A DNA stretch of 64,000 nt from VXOI01 sp965261945 (GTDB taxonomy: Bacteria > Chloroflexota > Dehalococcoidia > Lucifugimonadales > UBA3495), in the NCBI GenBank assembly GCA_965261945.1, contig CBDHEF010000002.1, positions 186,001-250,000 of the forward strand. Reading direction: 5' to 3'. The notes below the pieces were generated by a model. That model searched no databases. It was not told the origin of the DNA and was given only the letters and a program-made list of their open reading frames with translations. Below, piece by piece: positions 7,788 to 16,101 of this stretch. Numbering within the stretch: position 1 is the stretch's first letter; each line of letters begins with the position of its first letter. A program made the translations under genes and the position numbers.

Positions 7788-9407
7788 ATGATGAATTACC
7801 AGCTTCTGGTTCCGGGGCTGTTGGACCGGTCCAGTATCTACTTCCCCAAGAAGGAAATCATCTCCCGCGAAGGCGACGGGGTTCACCGCTACACCTACCG
7901 GGACCTGAAGGGGCGCGTGAACCGTCTGTGCAATGCGCTGGCCGGCTTGGGCGTGGGCAAGGGCGACCGGGTTGGCACCTTCGGCTGGAACACGTTCAGG
8001 CATCTTGAGGCGTATTTTGCGCCGCCGACCATGGGGGCTGTCACTCACACCACCAACATACGCCTCTCTCCCGACGACCTGACGTATATCGTCAACCACG
8101 CAGGCGACAAGGTCATGCTGGTTGACCCCGACCTCGTTCCCATACTGGAGCCGCTGGCGTCGCAACTGGAGACGGTGGAGCATTTCGTCATAATGACCGG
8201 CGATGCCGGTTTCAAGACATCTCTCCCTTCGGCCCATATCTACGAGGAACTGCTGGCCGATGCGCCGGACAAATTTGCCGTGCCGCCTCTGGATGAGAAT
8301 GACCCGGCGGGACTGTGCTACACGTCCGCCACCACCGGACGGCCCAAGGGGGTGACCTACACCCATCGCGCCCAGATACTGCACGCCATGATGGAATGCA
8401 GCGCCGACGCCGCCGGAGTGCGGGAGCGCGACGTGGTCATGGCCGTGGTGCCGATGTTCCATGCCAACAGTTGGGGCGTGCCGTACTCGGCCACCATGAC
8501 CGGGGCGACCCAGGTTCTGACCGGAGTTCGTCCCGATCCCGCTGCCGTCTGCCGCCTCATCAGCGAACAGCGGGTTACCATCAGCCTCGGCGTTCCGACC
8601 ATTTGGGTGGGCCTGCTGGACTTCCTGGCCCGTACCGAGGAAGAATTCGATCTTTCCAGTCTGCGAGCCGTAGTCAGCGGCGGCTCGGCGGTGCCCGTCA
8701 GCATGATTCAGGCCTTCAAGGAACGGCTGGGCGTTGACCTGGTTCAGGCATACGGAATGACCGAAGCCTCACCCCTGGTTTCCTACAACCGGCTGCCCAG
8801 CCAACTGGACGGGCTGGAAGGCGACGCGCGATTCGCCGAGCAGGGCAAGCAGGGTGCGCCGGTGTACGGAGTGGAGATGCGGCTGGTTGACGAGAACGGC
8901 GTCGATCTGGAATGGGATGGCGAGCAGCGCGGCGAGTTGCTGTTCCGCGGTCCGTGGATTGCCTCAGAGTATTTGAACGACCCGCGCAGCGAGGAGACTT
9001 TCATAGACGGTTGGTATCACAGCGGCGACATTGCTTCCGTGGATGAGCTGGGCAACATCCAGATTGGTGACCGCGTCAAGGACATGGTGAAGAGCGGGGG
9101 CGAGTGGATCTCCTCAGTGGACCTCGAGACCGCTATCATCGCCCACCCCGGTGTGCTGGAGGCGGCGGTCATCGCCGTGCCGCACCCCACCTGGCAGGAG
9201 CGGCCGTTGGCCTGCGTCGTTCCCAATGCCGACTACCGGGATAGCCTGCAAAAGGACGAGGTGCTGGACTTCATCCGTCCTCGCTTCGCATCCTGGTGGA
9301 TGCCGGACGACGTGGTGTTCATTGACGAAATCCCCAAGACCAGCGTGGGCAAGTTTGACAAGAAGGCGCTCCGCGACCGCTACCAGAACCATCCCACGGG
9401 CAGGTAG
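7788..9407 (+). CDS. AMP-dependent acyl-CoA synthetase/ligase (fatty acid-CoA ligase type)
   Basis: A 539-residue member of the adenylate-forming ANL family. The P-loop motif reads YTSATTGRPKGV (Ala where Gly is commonest), followed by YGMTEASP, the hinge region YHSGDIASVDELGNIQIGDR, and the C-terminal catalytic lysine in KTSVGKFDKK. It activates a carboxylic acid with ATP and transfers it to CoA; overall form is that of medium/long-chain fatty acyl-CoA ligases. GGAGG precedes the ATG at 7788. It follows the SDR pseudogene by 46 bases, so the pair likely formed a lipid or organic-acid catabolic unit. A dispersed repeat lies just downstream. Confidence 0.93.
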   Translation: MMNYQLLVPGLLDRSSIYFPKKEIISREGDGVHRYTYRDLKGRVNRLCNALAGLGVGKGDRVGTFGWNTFRHLEAYFAPPTMGAVTHTTNIRLSPDDLTYIVNHAGDKVMLVDPDLVPILEPLASQLETVEHFVIMTGDAGFKTSLPSAHIYEELLADAPDKFAVPPLDENDPAGLCYTSATTGRPKGVTYTHRAQILHAMMECSADAAGVRERDVVMAVVPMFHANSWGVPYSATMTGATQVLTGVRPDPAAVCRLISEQRVTISLGVPTIWVGLLDFLARTEEEFDLSSLRAVVSGGSAVPVSMIQAFKERLGVDLVQAYGMTEASPLVSYNRLPSQLDGLEGDARFAEQGKQGAPVYGVEMRLVDENGVDLEWDGEQRGELLFRGPWIASEYLNDPRSEETFIDGWYHSGDIASVDELGNIQIGDRVKDMVKSGGEWISSVDLETAIIAHPGVLEAAVIAVPHPTWQERPLACVVPNADYRDSLQKDEVLDFIRPRFASWWMPDDVVFIDEIPKTSVGKFDKKALRDRYQNHPTGR

Positions 9408-9433
9408 CAGGAGAACGTACCTCACCAAAGCAG

Positions 9434-9472
9434 ACCCCTCTCCCATGGGGGAGAGGGCCAGGGTGAGGGTGA
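9434..9472. repeat. Dispersed CCCTCTCCC/GGGAGAGGG repeat, copy 2
   Basis: The clearest copy of the family: CCCCTCTCCC-ATG-GGGGAGAGGG hairpin followed by CCAGGGTGAGGGTGA. Located between the acyl-CoA ligase and the convergent ccm genes, where it may also help end transcription. Confidence 0.75.
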
Positions 9473-9521
9473 ATCCCCAAAGAGACGGCTGACGCTTAAT
9501 AGACAACCTGGAAGCGCCGGG

Positions 9522-9716
9522 TCAGGGGAGTTCCCTGCCGGCGCTTTCCTTTTCCTCAGCCGCGCTGAGCAGGCGGCCGATCTCGCTCTGCATTTCCTGT
9601 CGGCGGCGGAAGATGAAGAATATGTAGCCGAGAAAAACCACCCCCGTCACTATGAAAGCGGCCAGGAGATAGGACAGGTTGGACGGGGGCAGGTCGGTCT
9701 GAAGCAACGGAATCAT
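9522..9716 (-). CDS. ccmD: CcmD-like small membrane protein
   Basis: A 64-residue protein with one membrane segment (LSYLLAAFIVTGVVFLGYIF) followed at once by RRRQE and a charged helical tail, the plan of CcmD. CcmD supports release of holo-CcmE from the CcmABC complex during haem delivery to cytochromes c. I take the ATG at 9716 with GAGTGGA upstream; a GTG at 9743 is possible. It is the last gene of a minus-strand ccmA-ccmB-ccmC-ccmD order, 56 bases after ccmC, which is the main support for so short a protein. Confidence 0.7.
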   Translation of the reverse strand: MIPLLQTDLPPSNLSYLLAAFIVTGVVFLGYIFFIFRRRQEMQSEIGRLLSAAEEKESAGRELP

Positions 9717-9772
9717 ATTTCCACTCAGTTCAGCGGCGCCCACCAGTAAGCTGGCGCTGCTGAGGTTTTGGT

Positions 9773-10534
9773 CTAGGCGTCGGCGGAATGCCCGGCCCGC
9801 CGCAACTCAAGACGGATCCGGCCCAGTTCATCCTCGGCGTCCCGAGCCGCCATGCGTTCCAGTATGAGCCACGCGGTGAAGAACAGGAAGGCGATGGACG
9901 ACACCAGCAGCACTATGGACATCGTACTGCTTATAGAACCGCTCTCTGCCAGGGGCCCCACCACCTGCTGTGGGTGGATGGAGCGCCACCACTGCACCGA
10001 GTAGTAGACGATGGGAACGTCTACGAACCCGATGATGCCCACCACCGCCGAGTACACCGCCGCCTTTGACCGGTTGGGCGCGTAGGCGCGCACCATCAGG
10101 TAGCCGACGTAGATGAGCCACAGCACCAGCGTCGTGGTGAGGCGCGGCTCCCAGGTCCACCACACGTTCCACACGGGCTTGGCCCAGATGACGCCGGTAA
10201 TCAAGGCTAATGTGACGAACACCACGCCCACTTCGCCGGCAGCCAGAGCCATGCTGTCCCACCGGCTGCTCCGCTTTGCCAGGTACATCACGCTGCCCAC
10301 GAATACGATGAAGAAAGCCAGGAAGGACATGAGGGCGATGGGAACGTGCAGATAGAAAACGCGCTGCACGTTGCCCAGGTTTGCGTCGGTGGGCGCCACC
10401 ATGAAAATCATGTAAAGGTCAACCAGCAGCAGAATGCCCGCGATGATGCCCACAGCCGTTCTCGGGGTCAGCCTCCAGCCGGGTTTCGCTGCGTATGCGC
10501 CGGTGCGCCGCACGCCCCTTTCGATATCTTCCAA
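9773..10534 (-). CDS. ccmC: Cytochrome c biogenesis protein CcmC (haem exporter/handler)
   Basis: A 253-residue polytopic membrane protein with six predicted helices. It holds the tryptophan-rich haem-handling motif WNVWWTWEPRLTTTLVLW (WWD domain). Flanking periplasmic histidines are in VFYLHVP and SIHPQQV, the expected external haem ligands. CcmC transfers haem to CcmE on the outer face of the membrane. The Asp of the usual WxWD is Glu here. It begins 5 bases after ccmB ends, within the ccmABCD operon. The C-terminus has a charged helix of about 30 residues beyond the last membrane segment. Confidence 0.92.
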   Translation of the reverse strand: MEDIERGVRRTGAYAAKPGWRLTPRTAVGIIAGILLLVDLYMIFMVAPTDANLGNVQRVFYLHVPIALMSFLAFFIVFVGSVMYLAKRSSRWDSMALAAGEVGVVFVTLALITGVIWAKPVWNVWWTWEPRLTTTLVLWLIYVGYLMVRAYAPNRSKAAVYSAVVGIIGFVDVPIVYYSVQWWRSIHPQQVVGPLAESGSISSTMSIVLLVSSIAFLFFTAWLILERMAARDAEDELGRIRLELRRAGHSADA

Positions 10535-10539
10535 GATTT

Positions 10540-11214
10540 TCAGTCCTCAACCACGAATGAAAAAACCCACGGACATATTACCAGAAACAGCGCATCAAAG
10601 ACCCCAATCAGCGGCAGCCATCTGCCCAGGCCGACGAATGTCTCCCCGCCCACGGCGCGGGTGGACGCCTCCACCGCGGCCAGGATGACCGGCAGCACTA
10701 TGGGGAAGAATAGCACCGGCAGCATTATTTCCCTCGAACGGGTCTGCGCCGCCAACGCAGAGAACAACGTGCCGATCAGCGAGAATCCCAGCGTCGCCAG
10801 TACGATGGTCGCCCCCAATGCCCAGGAAAGGGCGGAGAAATCCAGCATCACCGAGTAGGCCGGGAGCAGGGCCGCTTCCACGAGCAGCATGAATATGAAG
10901 CTGGTTGCCGACTTGGCCAGAAAGATGGCGTCGCGGCTCACCGGCGACAGCAGCAGACCTTCCAGGGCTCCGGCCTCCTGCTCACGTACAAAGGCCCGGT
11001 TCATCGCCAGGGTGGCGGCAAAAGCGAAGGCCACCCACAGTATGCCGGGCGCCAGCCTGTCTGAGCGGCCGGGTTCAAGGTCCAGGGCGAAGCTGAACAC
11101 TATTACTACCAGCAGGCCGAATACGATGACGGAGACCACCAACTCCCGCGACCGCACTTCCAGCACTATGTCCTTCCAGATCATCGTGGCCATCGGCCCC
11201 AGTAGCCCCTTCAT
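10540..11214 (-). CDS. ccmB: Haem exporter protein CcmB
   Basis: A 224-residue membrane protein with six hydrophobic segments, the standard size of CcmB, the permease of the CcmAB ABC complex used to release holo-CcmE. Diagnostic stretches include MNRAFVREQEAGALEGLLLSP and SREIMLPVLFFPIVLPVI. Its start overlaps the end of ccmA by four bases (ATGA), indicating coupled translation. The position between ccmA and ccmC matches the classical system I order. Confidence 0.93.
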   Translation of the reverse strand: MKGLLGPMATMIWKDIVLEVRSRELVVSVIVFGLLVVIVFSFALDLEPGRSDRLAPGILWVAFAFAATLAMNRAFVREQEAGALEGLLLSPVSRDAIFLAKSATSFIFMLLVEAALLPAYSVMLDFSALSWALGATIVLATLGFSLIGTLFSALAAQTRSREIMLPVLFFPIVLPVILAAVEASTRAVGGETFVGLGRWLPLIGVFDALFLVICPWVFSFVVED

Positions 11215-11933
11215 GGCCTGCTCCGCAGTGATTCTGATTGGGACAGCGCGTGCTGGATCTCCGTCGCGCCGCCCTCGGGGAAGGCCAGCCGCCCCCCTGC
11301 CAAGACCGCGGCGCGATGGCCCCAGGCCAGGCCCAGGTCAATATCGTGAGTGGTCAGGACTACAGAGCGGCCTTCCGTAGTCCAGTCGGCCAGCAATTCC
11401 CCCAGCATACTGCGCGAAATACGGTCCAGGCCCGCCTCCGGCTCGTCCAGCAGAAGCACGTCGGGCTGGTGCAGGATGGCGCGGGCGATGGCGGCGCGCT
11501 TCTGCATCCCGTTGGACAGTGTGCGTACCCGGTGGTGGGCGCGACTGCTCAGTCCGACACGCTCCAGTGCCTCGGATACCCGGGCCTCACGGTCTTTGAT
11601 GCCATATAACCGGGCGTAATAGTTGAGGTTTTCCCGGGGCGTGAGATCTTCGTAAAGGAAACTGCGGTGTCCTACCACACCAATGCGCCGCCGCGCTTCG
11701 GCGGTGTGGCGGCGCAGGTCGCGGCCCGCAATACGCACCAATCCGGCATCGGGCCGCACACTGGTGGAAAGGATGCGCAGCAGGGTGGTCTTGCCCGCGC
11801 CATTGGCTCCGAAAAGCGCCAACGATTCTCCCCACGGTACCGTCAGGTCCAGACTCCAGAGAACCGGCCATTCCCGGTAGCTCTTTTCCAGTCCCTCAAC
11901 GGTGATGGCTACACCGGACCTTTCGACGCTCAA
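11211..11933 (-). CDS. ccmA: Haem exporter ATP-binding protein CcmA
   Basis: A 240-residue ABC ATPase. Walker A is GANGAGKTT at about residues 39-47, the signature LSNGMQKRAAIARAI, and Walker B VLLLDEPEAGLD. It hydrolyses ATP to drive release of holo-CcmE in system I cytochrome c maturation. First gene of the ccmABCD unit. The 90-base gap to the divergent ccmE contains promoters for both directions and a GATAAT-rich site. CcmF and CcmH, also needed, are not in this window. Confidence 0.92.
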   Translation of the reverse strand: MSVERSGVAITVEGLEKSYREWPVLWSLDLTVPWGESLALFGANGAGKTTLLRILSTSVRPDAGLVRIAGRDLRRHTAEARRRIGVVGHRSFLYEDLTPRENLNYYARLYGIKDREARVSEALERVGLSSRAHHRVRTLSNGMQKRAAIARAILHQPDVLLLDEPEAGLDRISRSMLGELLADWTTEGRSVVLTTHDIDLGLAWGHRAAVLAGGRLAFPEGGATEIQHALSQSESLRSRP

Positions 11934-11948
11934 GGCGCCGCAACCGCG

Positions 11949-11985
11949 TTGGCAGCTAGTGTGCGATTTGTTATCATTATCACAA
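11949..11985 (+). promoter_or_regulatory. Divergent ccm promoter with Fur-box-like GATAAT repeat
   Basis: TTGGCA (11949-11954), 17 bases, TATCAT (11972-11977) reads toward ccmE. The near-palindrome TTGTTATCATTATCACAA (11968-11985) overlaps this -10 box and, on the other strand, reads GTGATAATGATAACAA. That resembles the GATAAT hexamer array of Fur boxes and would also supply a GATAAT -10 for ccmA. Control by a Fur-family protein is inferred only. Confidence 0.5.
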
Positions 11986-12022
11986 TGTCCGAAATGGCGG
12001 GACCGCCCCGCTGGAGATAAAA

Positions 12023-12520
12023 TTGGAAGCTAGGGCCGCAGACCTGCAAGACGAAGGCGCTCCTGAATCTCGTTCCAACCGCACCCGTTTCATCATCGTG
12101 GCTGGTGTGGTGATATTGGCCTTGGTGTTTATGATATGGGCGGCTTTTGGCGAGAACACGCGCTTCTTCCTGACGGTTAGCGAGTTTAACAGCAAGACCG
12201 AGATTCACGACGGCCAGATGGTGCGGGTTTCAGGCATACTGGTGGAAGGCACCTTCGACCGGGGCGAGAAGTCAACCTTATCCCACTTCCAGTTGACCGA
12301 CAAGGATGGCGAAAGCTCCGGATCTGCTCTGTTGGTGGCTAGTTACGATGGGGTACTGCCCGACCTGTTCTTCAACCCTCATTCGGAAATCATATTGGAA
12401 GGGAGCTACAACGCCGAGGGCGTCTTCCATGCCGACGAAATCCTGGTGAAATGCCCATCCAAGTACATCGACCTTGAGGACCAGGTGGACGAACAGCCCG
12501 GATTTGGCACAGCGACCTAG
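12023..12520 (+). CDS. ccmE: Cytochrome c maturation haem chaperone CcmE, C-x3-Y type
   Basis: A 165-residue protein with an N-terminal membrane anchor (about residues 22-42) and a periplasmic OB-fold: VRVSGILVEGTFDRG, then SYDGVLPDLFF, EIILEGSYNAEGVFHADEIL. It carries haem covalently from CcmC to the cytochrome c synthetase. The usual haem-binding motif H-x3-Y is replaced by CPSKY, i.e. C-x3-Y, a variant known from archaea and some sulfate reducers. The TTG start is set by GGAG seven bases upstream. It is transcribed away from ccmABCD. The C-terminal tail is acidic and short. Confidence 0.88.
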   Translation: MEARAADLQDEGAPESRSNRTRFIIVAGVVILALVFMIWAAFGENTRFFLTVSEFNSKTEIHDGQMVRVSGILVEGTFDRGEKSTLSHFQLTDKDGESSGSALLVASYDGVLPDLFFNPHSEIILEGSYNAEGVFHADEILVKCPSKYIDLEDQVDEQPGFGTAT

Positions 12521-12599
12521 CGCCCCAAATGGATTGCGGGCGCAGTGGCGGAAGACGCCGGCCTGAAAGCGTCATTTTTGCCATACCCTTCATCAAGGG

Positions 12600-12628
12600 T
12601 TGACAGGGGTGGATTAGAGCCATAACTT
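12600..12628 (+). promoter_or_regulatory. Possible promoter for the 12673 gene
   Basis: TTGACA (12600-12605), 17 bases, TAACTT (12623-12628). The -35 is perfect and the -10 is weak. It lies about 45 bases before the ATG of the next gene. Confidence 0.35.
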
Positions 12629-12672
12629 CGGGTCACTCTGAACATCGATCTGGGGTGGCCCCCGGCGTCGAT

Positions 12673-13116
12673 ATGTTTAGAGAATATGACCTCCGGTATC
12701 TGATCCCGTATGTCCTTTTGCTCTTGGCCCTGACCGGGCTGGACACCTGGTACGAAGTATCTTACAGAACGGAAGATTCATGGCCGGAGACCGTAGTGTC
12801 AATCGGCCAGGGAATAAGCTCGGCGGTTGCGGTCACATTCACCATCTTTGCCGCCGTGGAGGGTATAGTTTACATGGTAATAGCAATGGCGCGTCTCAGG
12901 AAGCTGAGGGAAGAACACGAAGAGAGGCAGGGAGAGGCTCTTAAGAAGGGGTTGGAGGCAGGCCGAGAAGAAGGCCGGGAAGAAGGCCGCAAGGCAGAGC
13001 GCCAGAGATGGGAGGCTTGGGCCAAGCGGGCCGAGGAAGCAAGGGCTGCCGGCCAACCCTTCGATGAGCCTCCGCCTCCGCCGCAGGAACAGCCTTCGTC
13101 CAACCATTCTGCCTGA
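12673..13116 (+). CDS. Hypothetical membrane protein with charged coiled tail
   Basis: A 147-residue protein with two hydrophobic segments (IPYVLLLLALTGLDTW and a second around VAVTFTIFAAVEGIVYMVIA), then a highly charged helical stretch rich in Glu, Arg and Lys (EGREEGRKAERQRWEAWAK) and a Pro-rich end. I start it at ATG 12673; an in-frame GTG at 12655 is possible. I recognise no family. The charged stretch suggests a cytoplasmic coiled coil. It is monocistronic, ending before a strong terminator. Confidence 0.55.
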   Translation: MFREYDLRYLIPYVLLLLALTGLDTWYEVSYRTEDSWPETVVSIGQGISSAVAVTFTIFAAVEGIVYMVIAMARLRKLREEHEERQGEALKKGLEAGREEGREEGRKAERQRWEAWAKRAEEARAAGQPFDEPPPPPQEQPSSNHSA

Positions 13117-13177
13117 ACTTTGCTGAGCTTGTACTTGTAGATGGGGCGCCATTGAAAGACGCCACACTCTGAGGGGC

Positions 13178-13218
13178 AACTTGAAAACCCCCGCCGATCC
13201 GGCGGGGGTTTTCAAGTT
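13178..13218. terminator. Strong bidirectional terminator hairpin
   Basis: A perfect 19-base-pair stem, AACTTGAAAACCCCCGCCG and its complement, with a 3-base loop. It contains A-run and T-run flanks on each side of a GC-rich stem, so it can stop transcription from both converging genes (12673 plus, 13239 minus). Confidence 0.9.
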
Positions 13219-13238
13219 TGCTCGCCTTACACCCTGCC

Positions 13239-14105
13239 CTAGAACTCGAAGGCGGACATGAGCTCCTCGGCGGAGCGCGCGCGCGCGGTGTCCCGTATGT
13301 GATCGACGCGCTGATCCAGCGAGGGGCGGGACTCGTCGTTATAGACCACACCCACCGGCAGGCCGTCGCGCTGCAGCAGGTCGTAGGCCGCGCCCCTGCT
13401 GCTGGCGTCGTGTTCGTCCGGCACGTCCCACAGGCTCGGCTCGATGCCCTTGCGCGGGTTGCCCTTCAGTTCCTCGAAGGTGTCGTTGTAGGTGGTGCAG
13501 GGCGACTGCACGTGGACGATGGAGAACCCCGGATGTTCCATCCCCTGCTTGATGAGACGTGACAACGGCCTCGGCTGGCCAGAGAACCCCGAGGCCACGT
13601 AGGAGACGCCGAGGGTGAGGTACAACTCCAAAGGGTTGATCTGGCTTTCAATTTTGCCGTAGGGCGTGGAGCTTGTGATGACGCCCAGCTTGGTCGTCGG
13701 CGAACTCTGGCCCTTGGTCAGGCCGTAGACGCCGTTGTCCATGATGACAGCGGTGATGTTCAGGTTCCGCGCTGCCTGGGGGCCGATATGCTCGCCGCCG
13801 ATGCTGAGGAAGTCGCCATCCCCGGCCACCACCACCACGTTCAACTCAGGACGAGCCATCTTCACGCCCAGCGCGATGGGAAGGGAGCGGCCATGTATGC
13901 CGTGCATTCCGTAGGGCTGGTCGCCCTCCAACAGGTGGACCAAGTTGCCGGAACAGCCGATGCCGGCCACCACCACGTTGTTTTCCATGGGCAGACCGGT
14001 CTCTTCCAGCCGGTCAATCATGGCGAGTTCCAAGGCCCGGCGCACTCCGAAATCGCCGCACCCGGGGCACCATTTGAAATCGTATTCAGGGTTTTTCTTG
14101 CTCAT
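13239..14105 (-). CDS. korB: 2-oxoacid:ferredoxin oxidoreductase, beta subunit
   Basis: A 288-residue beta subunit of the 2-oxoacid:acceptor oxidoreductase family. It has WCPGCGDFGV (iron-sulfur cysteines), GIGCSGN, HGRSLPIALG, and the TPP/magnesium motif GDGDFLSIGG followed by MDNGVYGLTKGQ. With the alpha subunit it decarboxylates a 2-oxoacid (2-oxoglutarate or pyruvate) to its acyl-CoA, passing electrons to ferredoxin. The two-subunit layout with the GLTKGQxSPT sequence resembles 2-oxoglutarate/Kor-type enzymes, but the substrate is not proved. Its start overlaps the alpha gene's stop by four bases. Confidence 0.9.
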   Translation of the reverse strand: MSKKNPEYDFKWCPGCGDFGVRRALELAMIDRLEETGLPMENNVVVAGIGCSGNLVHLLEGDQPYGMHGIHGRSLPIALGVKMARPELNVVVVAGDGDFLSIGGEHIGPQAARNLNITAVIMDNGVYGLTKGQSSPTTKLGVITSSTPYGKIESQINPLELYLTLGVSYVASGFSGQPRPLSRLIKQGMEHPGFSIVHVQSPCTTYNDTFEELKGNPRKGIEPSLWDVPDEHDASSRGAAYDLLQRDGLPVGVVYNDESRPSLDQRVDHIRDTARARSAEELMSAFEF

Positions 14106-15817
14106 ACCCCTACAGCCTCCGTCAACCGGAAGTTCGTCATTTCGGAAACCCGCTCCACCAGCGTACGCGCCTTGAATGGCAGACCGGTGTACTGTGTGAT
14201 GGACTCGGCTTTAACCCCAAGGCCCCTGAGAATCTGCGAGAACTGACCTTGGTAGTTGAGCTCAGGGACGATTACCAAATCCTTCTGTTTGAGTTCCTCG
14301 AGGAGCTTGGGCGGCAGGGGGTTCAGGAACATGGTGTAGTACCAGCTCACCGGAGCGCCCTGTCGCTTGAGTATCTCATAGGCTTCCCGCGCCGGACCCT
14401 TGCTTCCGCCCCACGGCAGGATGCCAACGGAATGTTCCGTGCCCTCGCGCTCGTAGTCGTCTTCTTCCAGCAGCTTGATCTTGCTGAACCGGCGCTGCGT
14501 CATCTGGATGTGGCGTTCCGGCAGGTGAGTCGTGTCGCCGATGTCGTCGTGCTCGCTGCCGTTGGCCACGTAGGCGCCGGGGCCGCCGGGCAGCGGCATG
14601 GGCGACAGTTCGTAGCCAGCATAGCGCTTGTAACCGTTGTTGCCTTCGTAGACCAGACGCCTGGCCGGCTTGATCTTGCTCAGGTCGGGCTTGGGGATGT
14701 TCTGGGCCCGTTCTGCCAAGGCCATCTCCGACATCAGTATCACCGGCCCCTGGTACTTCTCGGCCCACTCGATAGCCTTGACCGCGCCGTAGAAGCACTC
14801 TTCCACCGTTCCCACGGCGATGACAGGCATACGCACATCGCCATGGGCCGGGAACATACAACTCATCAGGTCGGACTGCTCGGTCTTGGTGGGCAGGCCG
14901 GTGGCCGGGCCGCCGCGCTGCACGTTAACCACCACCAGAGGAATCTCGGCAACCCAACCCAGTCCCAGCCCTTCGCTCATCAGGGATACGCCCGGACCGG
15001 CGGTGGCGGTCATTGCCCGCTTACCGGCGAACCCGGCGCCCAGAAGCGCGGTGATGGATTCGATTTCCGAACTCACCTGGTAGGCGAAACGGTCCTTGCC
15101 CACCAGGTTGCGCTCCATGTACAGGAGGATGGGCGTGGCCGGGGAGATGGGGTAACCGACGTAGAAGTCCAGCCCACCTGCGATGGCGCCCAGCGACAGC
15201 GCTTCGTTGCCTTTCAAAATCAACTGCTGGTAATCGGGCTTCTGCGCCGGAGCCAGATCGCCGAGGTTGAGGCCGCTGAGGGCGATGTGATCCCGGCCCA
15301 GGCGCAGGGCCTGGATATTGGAGCGGATAACCTCATCGTCGCCTTCACGTCCCCGGCTAAAGCGTTGTTCCACGAACTCTTCCAGATACTCGTGGGGCAT
15401 ATTCACCAAGTGGGACAAGGCGCCAATGATGACCATGTTGGCGGCTCGGTTATTGCCCGTAGAGCGAGCCAGTTCTTCGACCGGGAGGCCGAAGGCCCGT
15501 GAGTCGCCTTCCAACTCGAACTCGGTGGAGTTGAAGATGACGACTCCGTCTTCCCGAAGGTCGGCGACATGGCTGTCGTAGGCTTCCTGGTTGAAGGCCA
15601 CCAAGACGTCAACGTCGTCTCCGGGAGCCATTACCGGGTCAACCGAGATTCGGGCCTGTGTCCAAGTTGGGCCGCCCAAAATCTGTGAAGGGAAAGTGGC
15701 GAAAGTCAGGGCATGATAGCCCATTTGGGTTGACGACTGCGCCAAGCCCTCAGCGGAAGTCACCACACCCTGTCCGCCTTCACCGGCGAACCGAACCACG
15801 AAATCTCGCATTTGCAT
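14102..15817 (-). CDS. korA: 2-oxoacid:acceptor oxidoreductase, fused gamma-alpha subunit
   Basis: A 571-residue fusion. Residues 1 to about 180 are the gamma domain, with RFAGEGGQGVVTSAEGLAQ and FPSQILGGPTWTQARIS. The rest is the alpha (pyrimidine-binding) domain with GNEALSLGAIAGGLDFYVGYPISPATPI and the C-terminal transferase-like part LVIVPELNYQGQF. It pairs with the overlapping beta gene to form the CoA- and TPP-dependent ferredoxin reductase. GGAGG precedes the ATG at 15817. A good promoter lies 260 bases upstream at 16073-16101, so the operon would have a long leader. Confidence 0.92.
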   Translation of the reverse strand: MQMRDFVVRFAGEGGQGVVTSAEGLAQSSTQMGYHALTFATFPSQILGGPTWTQARISVDPVMAPGDDVDVLVAFNQEAYDSHVADLREDGVVIFNSTEFELEGDSRAFGLPVEELARSTGNNRAANMVIIGALSHLVNMPHEYLEEFVEQRFSRGREGDDEVIRSNIQALRLGRDHIALSGLNLGDLAPAQKPDYQQLILKGNEALSLGAIAGGLDFYVGYPISPATPILLYMERNLVGKDRFAYQVSSEIESITALLGAGFAGKRAMTATAGPGVSLMSEGLGLGWVAEIPLVVVNVQRGGPATGLPTKTEQSDLMSCMFPAHGDVRMPVIAVGTVEECFYGAVKAIEWAEKYQGPVILMSEMALAERAQNIPKPDLSKIKPARRLVYEGNNGYKRYAGYELSPMPLPGGPGAYVANGSEHDDIGDTTHLPERHIQMTQRRFSKIKLLEEDDYEREGTEHSVGILPWGGSKGPAREAYEILKRQGAPVSWYYTMFLNPLPPKLLEELKQKDLVIVPELNYQGQFSQILRGLGVKAESITQYTGLPFKARTLVERVSEMTNFRLTEAVGV

Positions 15818-16072
15818 AAAGGGAGTCCTCCCAGCTCACTGTGAGGAGCGGAAAAGATTGGCAGACAACCGCAAGCCCGCAGGGTTCAAAGGAAAAAGAA
15901 AAAGGGCTGCCGAAGGGGGAAATGAGGAATCCCAAATTGAATCGGAATGTTTGACTGCGGCGGTCATGACAGCTTCGGGTTGCTTCCCCATGGACGGCCC
16001 GGCCAGTGCCTCTGAGCGCTTCACACGGCCCAACTATCCAACCCAATACATTGCGGAGGTCTAAGTTGATGG

Positions 16073-16101
16073 ACTATACACCGCTCGTTTTGCGTTGTCA
16101 A
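16073..16101 (-). promoter_or_regulatory. Promoter for the korAB operon
   Basis: On the minus strand: TTGACA (16101-16096), exactly 17 bases, TATAGT (16078-16073). Transcription would start near 16066 and give a leader of about 250 bases before korA. The leader (15818-16066) shows no coding sequence or riboswitch that I can identify. Confidence 0.7.

Noticed and set aside
15858..16064. Small coding sequence in the kor-dprA gap
   Set aside because: No ribosome-binding site, no homology pattern, and it overlaps the minus-strand kor promoter.
15818..16066. TPP riboswitch in the kor leader
   Set aside because: CCTTTGAACCC recalls part of the TPP element, but the CTGAGA and CTGATCTGG parts are missing.
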